A DNA stretch of 37,411 bases from Irineochytrium annulatum (Eukaryota > Chytridiomycota > Chytridiomycetes > Chytridiales > Chytridiaceae): contig JADGJL010000145.1 in assembly GCA_027600665.1 (NCBI GenBank), forward strand, positions 1-37,411. The letters are read 5' to 3'. The position numbers were made by a program, and so were the translations under genes. The notes below the pieces were generated by a model. It was not told the origin of the DNA, did no database searches, and worked only from the letters and a program-made list of their open reading frames with translations. Position 1 is the first letter of the stretch. Every line of letters begins with the position of its first letter. Shown piece by piece: positions 33,044-37,411 of this stretch.

Positions 33044-34346
33044 CTACTCGTCATCTTCATCGTCGTCATCATCCTCGATCCCCTCCAACTCCCCATAGAG
33101 CTCCTCCGTCACGACGACTCCCCCGTTGCTGGGTCCAGCGACCGGAACCCGATATTCCTCCTCCTCCGCGTCATAATCCCGCTGGCCCCGCATCGCCGCC
33201 GGATCGTTAACCTCCCCCTCATGGTCCGAATCCTCGCGCTCGTAGAAGTCCATCGCGCCGTCCTCGTCGTCGGCGTCCTGCCGCGCGAGCTCCGGGTTGA
33301 AGTCAAACAGCTCCTTGCCGGAGAAGGCCATGCCCGACTTCATGCCCGCCCGGTACTTCTTGTACGCCTCAGACTTGTCCTTGGCGAGTTTTGCCTCCTC
33401 CTCGGCCTGTCGTAGCTTCCGCTGCTCCTTCCAGGCCGCAAAGGAGGCGTCCGTGATGGGTGTTAAGTTCGGCCCCAGCTTATGCCGCTGTAGAGCAAAA
33501 GCATTGATACACCGAACGCACAACATTAAGGCTGACAGCTTACCTCCTTGTCCAAAAACTCCTCAAACGTGATCTGATTCTCTTTCTCCTTCTCCTCCCT
33601 CTCCCTCCGTTCCTCCGGCGTCTCCTTCTTTTTCAGCACGTATCCAGGCGGCAACGCATGCCTGTACTTGCACTGCGACCCCCCGTTCGGGCACTCCCAA
33701 AACCACCCGTACTTCCTATTGTCGATCGCCTCTAAGAAGAACTTGCACACGATCTCCGTGGGCAGGTTCGCGTTATCCCCTTGCTTCCTATTCACAACGT
33801 CCTCGAGCTTCGACTGGTCCCACTGATCCATCGTGTCGTCCTTCTTCGATACCGTCCCGTCCTCGGCCCGCTTATCCGTATAGAGGTCGATCTTCGTACC
33901 CTTCCGCTCGACGCCAATATCATGCGAGAACTTGCATTTGCTCCCCTTCTGACATGTCCCCGCTTTAAAGAAATTGCAGACGATCGTTTTGGGGTCGACG
34001 CCGAAGGGGACCTTTTGAGCCTGCGCGACTGGCTTGAAGAGTTCGGCCAGCTCGGCCTTCCGCTTCTCCTCCTCGGCCTTTTTGGAGGCGATCGCGGACT
34101 TCCGGTCCTCCGCGTCCTTCTTATCCTTCGGGTTACCCATCGCGGCCGCTTGCTTTTGGACCTGCTGTACATACTTTCTGTCAAGGGGCAAGGAAAGTCA
34201 ACATGTAAGAACACGGCTGGCCTTCAGCAATGGAATACTCACCCAACCTTTGAAGACTTGTTCTTGTTCTTCAGGCCAAAGGTCTTGTCCTCGACTGCGG
34301 CCTTCTTCTTGGTCTCAACGGCCTTCTTGCTGGCCTTCGGCGGCAT
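33044..34346 (-). CDS. TMA46: DRG-family regulatory protein 1 (Tma46/ZC3H15), CCCH zinc fingers
   Basis: Three exons on the minus strand (34346-34243, 34177-33544, 33487-33044) give 393 residues. The N-terminus MPPKASKKAVETKKKAAVED with TFGLKNKNKSSK is typical. The first zinc finger is C-x7-C-x5-C-x3-H (in IVCNFFKAGTCQKGSKCKFSH order) and the second C-x17-C-x6-C-x3-H, as in ZC3H15. The DFRP region follows (ITFEEFLDKE, then RHKLGPNLTPIT after intron 2), and the C-terminus is a very acidic Asp/Glu tail. Tma46 binds and stabilises the translation GTPase Rbg1/DRG1 and associates with ribosomes. The frame is intact throughout. Confidence 0.93.
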
Positions 34347-34837
34347 GCCCGAGGATCTTGCTGATTTGACGACGGCTGATGAGGCGACGAAAGCTGGTTG
34401 GAGAGGATGCCGGCCGCGCGAGGAATCGTTCAGTTACAGGGAGCCGGGTTAGAGCTGGCGATGGCCGAGTTGCAGAAAAGGTCCAACGATGGCCAAAGTC
34501 AAATGAGACAACCCCTGCGACAGCAATTGAACATACCCTTAGCGCAGATAGTACGTTGCCATATCTTAATATATTGCGACCGAGGATACCCTTCCTGACG
34601 TTCCGCGATAGGACGAAAAGAAGGGTATCCCTGGTCGCAAACAGAACCCACTTCACGTAGGCAGCAATCATTTTATTTATCGCAAACACAAGGGACAAAA
34701 ACGAACGTGGGTGCATAAACCAATGGCTCAAAACCCAGGGTGGTTCCCAAATTCTGGAAAATAAGTCACAGCTTGAATGAGTGCCTGGAGTGTCACGCGC
34801 TCGTATCCATCTTCGAAAAGTCCCTCTGTGTAAATGG
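34347..34837. other. Spacer between HEM12 and TMA46
   Basis: Non-coding stretch of about 490 bp, downstream of HEM12 and upstream of TMA46. Its main feature is the inverted repeat at 34574-34640. Confidence 0.5.
34574..34640. repeat. Inverted repeat with 21-bp arms, 25-bp loop
   Basis: The left arm TTGCGACCGAGGATACCCTTC (34574-34594, one base over twenty if counted in full; core GCGACCGAGGATACCCTTC) is the reverse complement of the right arm (34620-34640) at 19 of 21 positions. The only differences are two adjacent bases. It lies about 230-295 bp upstream of the TMA46 start. Confidence 0.8.
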
Positions 34838-36174
34838 TTAGAGCTTGCCGGAAAGCTGGGCTTCAAGATTGCTTACGATTGCCTCCAAGTACGCTTCTTG
34901 GTGCTCCGGGTCGTGTCTGTTTCCGAAACGCAGTCAGCCTAATTGAACCCCATCACCATTGAGTTCATCACATACCCGGGTACATGCCGTGACCCAGATT
35001 CGCGATGTATCTCTCCGTCGTCCCAAAACCCTCCAGCATTTCCTTGACTACGCTTCTGATTTTCTCCTTCTCTGCATATAGCACGCTCGGTCCGCGTTTC
35101 CCTGCAACGTAACCCTCCCGCCCGCAGCCGCCTTCGCGTTCTGCGGCGTGATGCAAAAGTCAACCGAAACGACGTCATAATCGAGATGCGAGAGCGCCTG
35201 GACGGCGTGGTTCGCACCGCGCGCGAAGACGATCATGGGAACACCGTGCTCTGAAGCCGGGATGTCAAGGGCCGCGATGCCCTTCTTCACACGCGTGGCG
35301 ATCTGGGACAGGTAGGGGAGGGAGAAGGTCGCGAAGTCGGAAGGGGAGAGCTCGCCGCCCCTAAGAGTCGAAGACTTGGCACTAAATGAAGATTTGCACG
35401 TCAACAACAACGAACAAGCTGGGAATCAATAACTAAACAAACCTGAGCTCCAGCCCGGACCTGTCCGATGAGAAAGTCGACGGTCACATCAGTAATCATC
35501 TGCAGCAGCCTGTGCGATTCCTTCTCATGCTTGAACAGCCAGCTCTTGGCCTTGCTCAGCGTCTTGGACCCGCCATCCTCGATCATGTACGCCATCAACG
35601 TCCATGGCGCGCCAACGAACCCGAATAGGGGCACCCGATCCCTCAGCTCCCTCCTCGTCAGCGAGATCGCCTCGTATACGTATCCCAGCGCCTCGTCCAC
35701 ATCCACCGGAAACGTCAGCCTCGTTATGTCCTCGGGCTCCCTCAACGGCTCCGGGAAGTGCGGGCCGACCTTTTCTAACATCTGCACTTCGAGCCCCATG
35801 GCCTGCGGGATTACCAGGATGTCTGAGAAGATAATGGAGGCGTCCAGCAGGCCCGCGTACCGATCGATATTGCAGCGTGACCTCGCACGCCAACTCGGGA
35901 GTTCGGCAGATCGTGAAGAAGTCGTTCCGCTTCCGGGCCTCACGGAACTCGGGGAGGTATCGCCGGCTTGGCGCATGATCCAGAAAGGAACGCGCTCGAC
36001 GGGGAGGCCGCGGGCGGCGCGGAGGCTAAGGTCGTTGGTGAGCGGAGGGAAATCGCCGCCAACGGGGACCCGGGATCGTTTGCGAGCCGGGGACGAGCCC
36101 GAGGGGTGGCCGTCGTTAGCATCTGTGACGGAGCGGACCTGGCCGGCGTGGGGTGTATCGATCGTCGTCGTCAT
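34838..36174 (-). CDS. HEM12: Uroporphyrinogen decarboxylase, reading frame broken by several small indels
   Basis: Read on the minus strand from ATG 36174 (36246 is an alternative), exons 36174-35443, 35381-34976 and 34916-34838 cover a full UroD. It has [62 protein letters not shown] with [26 protein letters not shown] and a C-terminal LSGKL. UroD makes coproporphyrinogen III in heme synthesis in the cytosol. The frame is not continuous. One base is missing after MRQAG near 35960, and two near 35870, so the segment between, including [15 protein letters not shown], reads in another frame. An extra A turns the Trp codon of DSWGGEL into TAG at 35363-35361. One base is missing near 35090 and another at 34913-34916 (PDHDPEH). 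Either this is a recently inactivated copy or the assembly has errors here; every neighbouring gene is clean. Confidence 0.85.
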
Positions 36175-36488
36175 GGCAACCGGGCTGGCTGGGCAAGATA
36201 GTACCGTGAAATCGCGAAGGTCAGGAGTCAAGCCCGCACAAGCCACGCGTCAAGCCACTGCTTCTTCGTCTTCTGCTGCATGCCAATACTCGTCGACACG
36301 ACCGCATCGCGATTGACGCTAGAGGTTCCCGCTTCCCCGCTGTCCGCGGAGCCTGCGGCCTAGCGGAGCCTTAGGCGGAAGGGGTGGGTGGACGGCGTCA
36401 AAAGTAGCGATTTGGACGCTTTGTAATCGCGAATCTTCCGCACCTCAAAACCATCCGCGCACCGGCGTCTTCGGGCCACACCCATATC
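36175..36488. other. Divergent spacer between HEM12 and the SDR gene
   Basis: 314 bp between opposite starts; it should hold both promoters. The HEM12-strand frame stays open to an ATG at 36246, so part of it may be coding. Confidence 0.45.
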
Positions 36489-37310
36489 ATGAAAACGATC
36501 CTTGTCACGGGCGGCAACAAAGGCATCGGCTACGAGGCCGTCCGCCTCCTCTCGGAGAGGGACGGCGACGCCACCTCGACGACCATACTGCTCGGCACGC
36601 GCTCCCTCGCCAACGGCGACGCCGCTGTGGCCAAGATGCGCGCAGCGAACTCCAAACACGCGTACTCCAACGTGTTTCCGCTCCAGTTGGACGTCACCAG
36701 CCCCACCTCGATCCACACCGCCGTCGACCGCGTCAAGACAACCTGGCACAAGCTCGACGTCCTCGTCAACAACTCGGGTGTCGCCGTGCTCGACGCCGAG
36801 GAGACACTCGCGGTGAACCTGCACGGCGTCAGGAACACAACGCTGGCGTTCCTGCCCCTCCTAAGCCCCGGCTCCACAGTCGTCGTCGTGTCATCCACGG
36901 TTGGCAGCTTTTCGCTTGAGGCCATGGGTAAACCGCTCCAGGACAAGCTCGTTGACATTCAGTCGCTGACGTGGGAGGGCATTGATAGCTTCGCGAAGGA
37001 ATACCTCGCGCACGTCAAGGCGGGGACCCTGGCCGCGCCATGGCCCCCGACCGAGGCCACCTACGGCTCGTACGGCATCAGCAAGACGTTCGTGTCGGCG
37101 TGGTCGAGGGTGTTTGCCAAGGAACACCCGGAGCTAAACGTCGCCGTCGTCTGCCCCGGGTACTGCGCTACGGACCTGAACGGCAACAGGGGTACAAGGT
37201 CAGCTGCTTTGGGAGGGGAAAGCGTCATCTGGCCTATCTTCAACAAGTTCGACCAGGGCGAGTTTTATAGAGATGGGGAAAAAATGCCTTATGTCATGAA
37301 AACTCCATAG
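36489..37310 (+). CDS. Short-chain dehydrogenase/reductase, carbonyl-reductase-like
   Basis: A single exon of 273 residues. The cofactor-binding motif TGGNKGIG (7-14), LDVT (67-70), NNSG (94-97), the catalytic Ser in VVSSTVGS (135-136), Tyr195 and Lys199 in YGISK, and CPGY (222-225) are all present in order. The TGxxxGIG start followed by a GTR segment is typical of the NADPH-dependent carbonyl reductase (CBR1-like) group of classical SDRs. Such enzymes reduce aldehydes, ketones or quinones in the cytosol; the substrate cannot be told from sequence. The insertion between the Ser and Tyr motifs (about 55 residues) is also usual for CBR-like proteins. No intron is needed. Confidence 0.9.
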   Translation: MKTILVTGGNKGIGYEAVRLLSERDGDATSTTILLGTRSLANGDAAVAKMRAANSKHAYSNVFPLQLDVTSPTSIHTAVDRVKTTWHKLDVLVNNSGVAVLDAEETLAVNLHGVRNTTLAFLPLLSPGSTVVVVSSTVGSFSLEAMGKPLQDKLVDIQSLTWEGIDSFAKEYLAHVKAGTLAAPWPPTEATYGSYGISKTFVSAWSRVFAKEHPELNVAVVCPGYCATDLNGNRGTRSAALGGESVIWPIFNKFDQGEFYRDGEKMPYVMKTP

Positions 37311-37411
37311 TGATGTGCTTATCTGCAACTTTCCTGTTATGAAAGATGAAGCGCGTTCGGCTCCTCATTTAGAGTGGGACGCCAGGTACGCCTGTTGGCG
37401 TTAGTGATCAC

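Overview
This window looks like nuclear DNA of a fungus: GC-rich genes packed on both strands, separated by AT-rich spacers and cut by many short GT-AG introns (mostly 39-80 nt). The gene set agrees: a Zn(II)2Cys6 protein, a WSC-domain protein, INO1, a YGR210C-type GTPase and TMA46/DFRP1. Intron density (up to ten introns per gene) is higher than in budding yeasts and would suit an early-diverging or basidiomycete-like lineage, but I cannot name the phylum from sequence alone.

Layout, left to right. 1-143 is the 5' end of an unknown minus-strand gene. 333-2036 is a YGR210C-type Obg-like GTPase. 2344-3757 is a seven-helix membrane protein, followed by a decayed copy of its last exon (4031-4388). 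4702-5940 (minus) is tubulin-folding cofactor C. 6144-7866 is a type-I-like glutamine synthetase. 8444-8947 (minus) is a small secreted cysteine-rich protein. 8948-11181 is mostly gene-poor. 11182-12799 is an uncharacterised protein with weak START-like features. 13167-15899 (minus) is an HHxxxDG acyltransferase, and 54 bp away in divergent orientation lies a Zn2Cys6 protein (15954-17624) that is an internal tandem duplication with two zinc clusters. 18347-19453 (minus) is a WSC-like single-pass protein, 19815-20767 (minus) a cytochrome b561, and 21030-21680 a small membrane protein.

The right half is mostly housekeeping: chaperonin subunit CCT6 (22711-25115), proteasome ATPase RPT1 (26022-28047), a single-pass membrane protein (28671-29422), tRNA-Asp (29813-29883), inositol-3-phosphate synthase (30503-32227, minus), TMA46/DFRP1 (33044-34346, minus), uroporphyrinogen decarboxylase (34838-36174, minus, broken by several small indels) and an SDR oxidoreductase (36489-37310).

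The genes do not form one pathway. The most unusual points are the duplicated double zinc-cluster protein and its 54-bp divergent spacer with the acyltransferase; an intron that splits the CCT6 start codon, with RPT1 probably the same; a cluster of C-loss indels confined to the HEM12 gene; purine-rich expansions shared by the long introns; and a strong inverted repeat upstream of TMA46. I saw no defence system, mobile element or CRISPR array.
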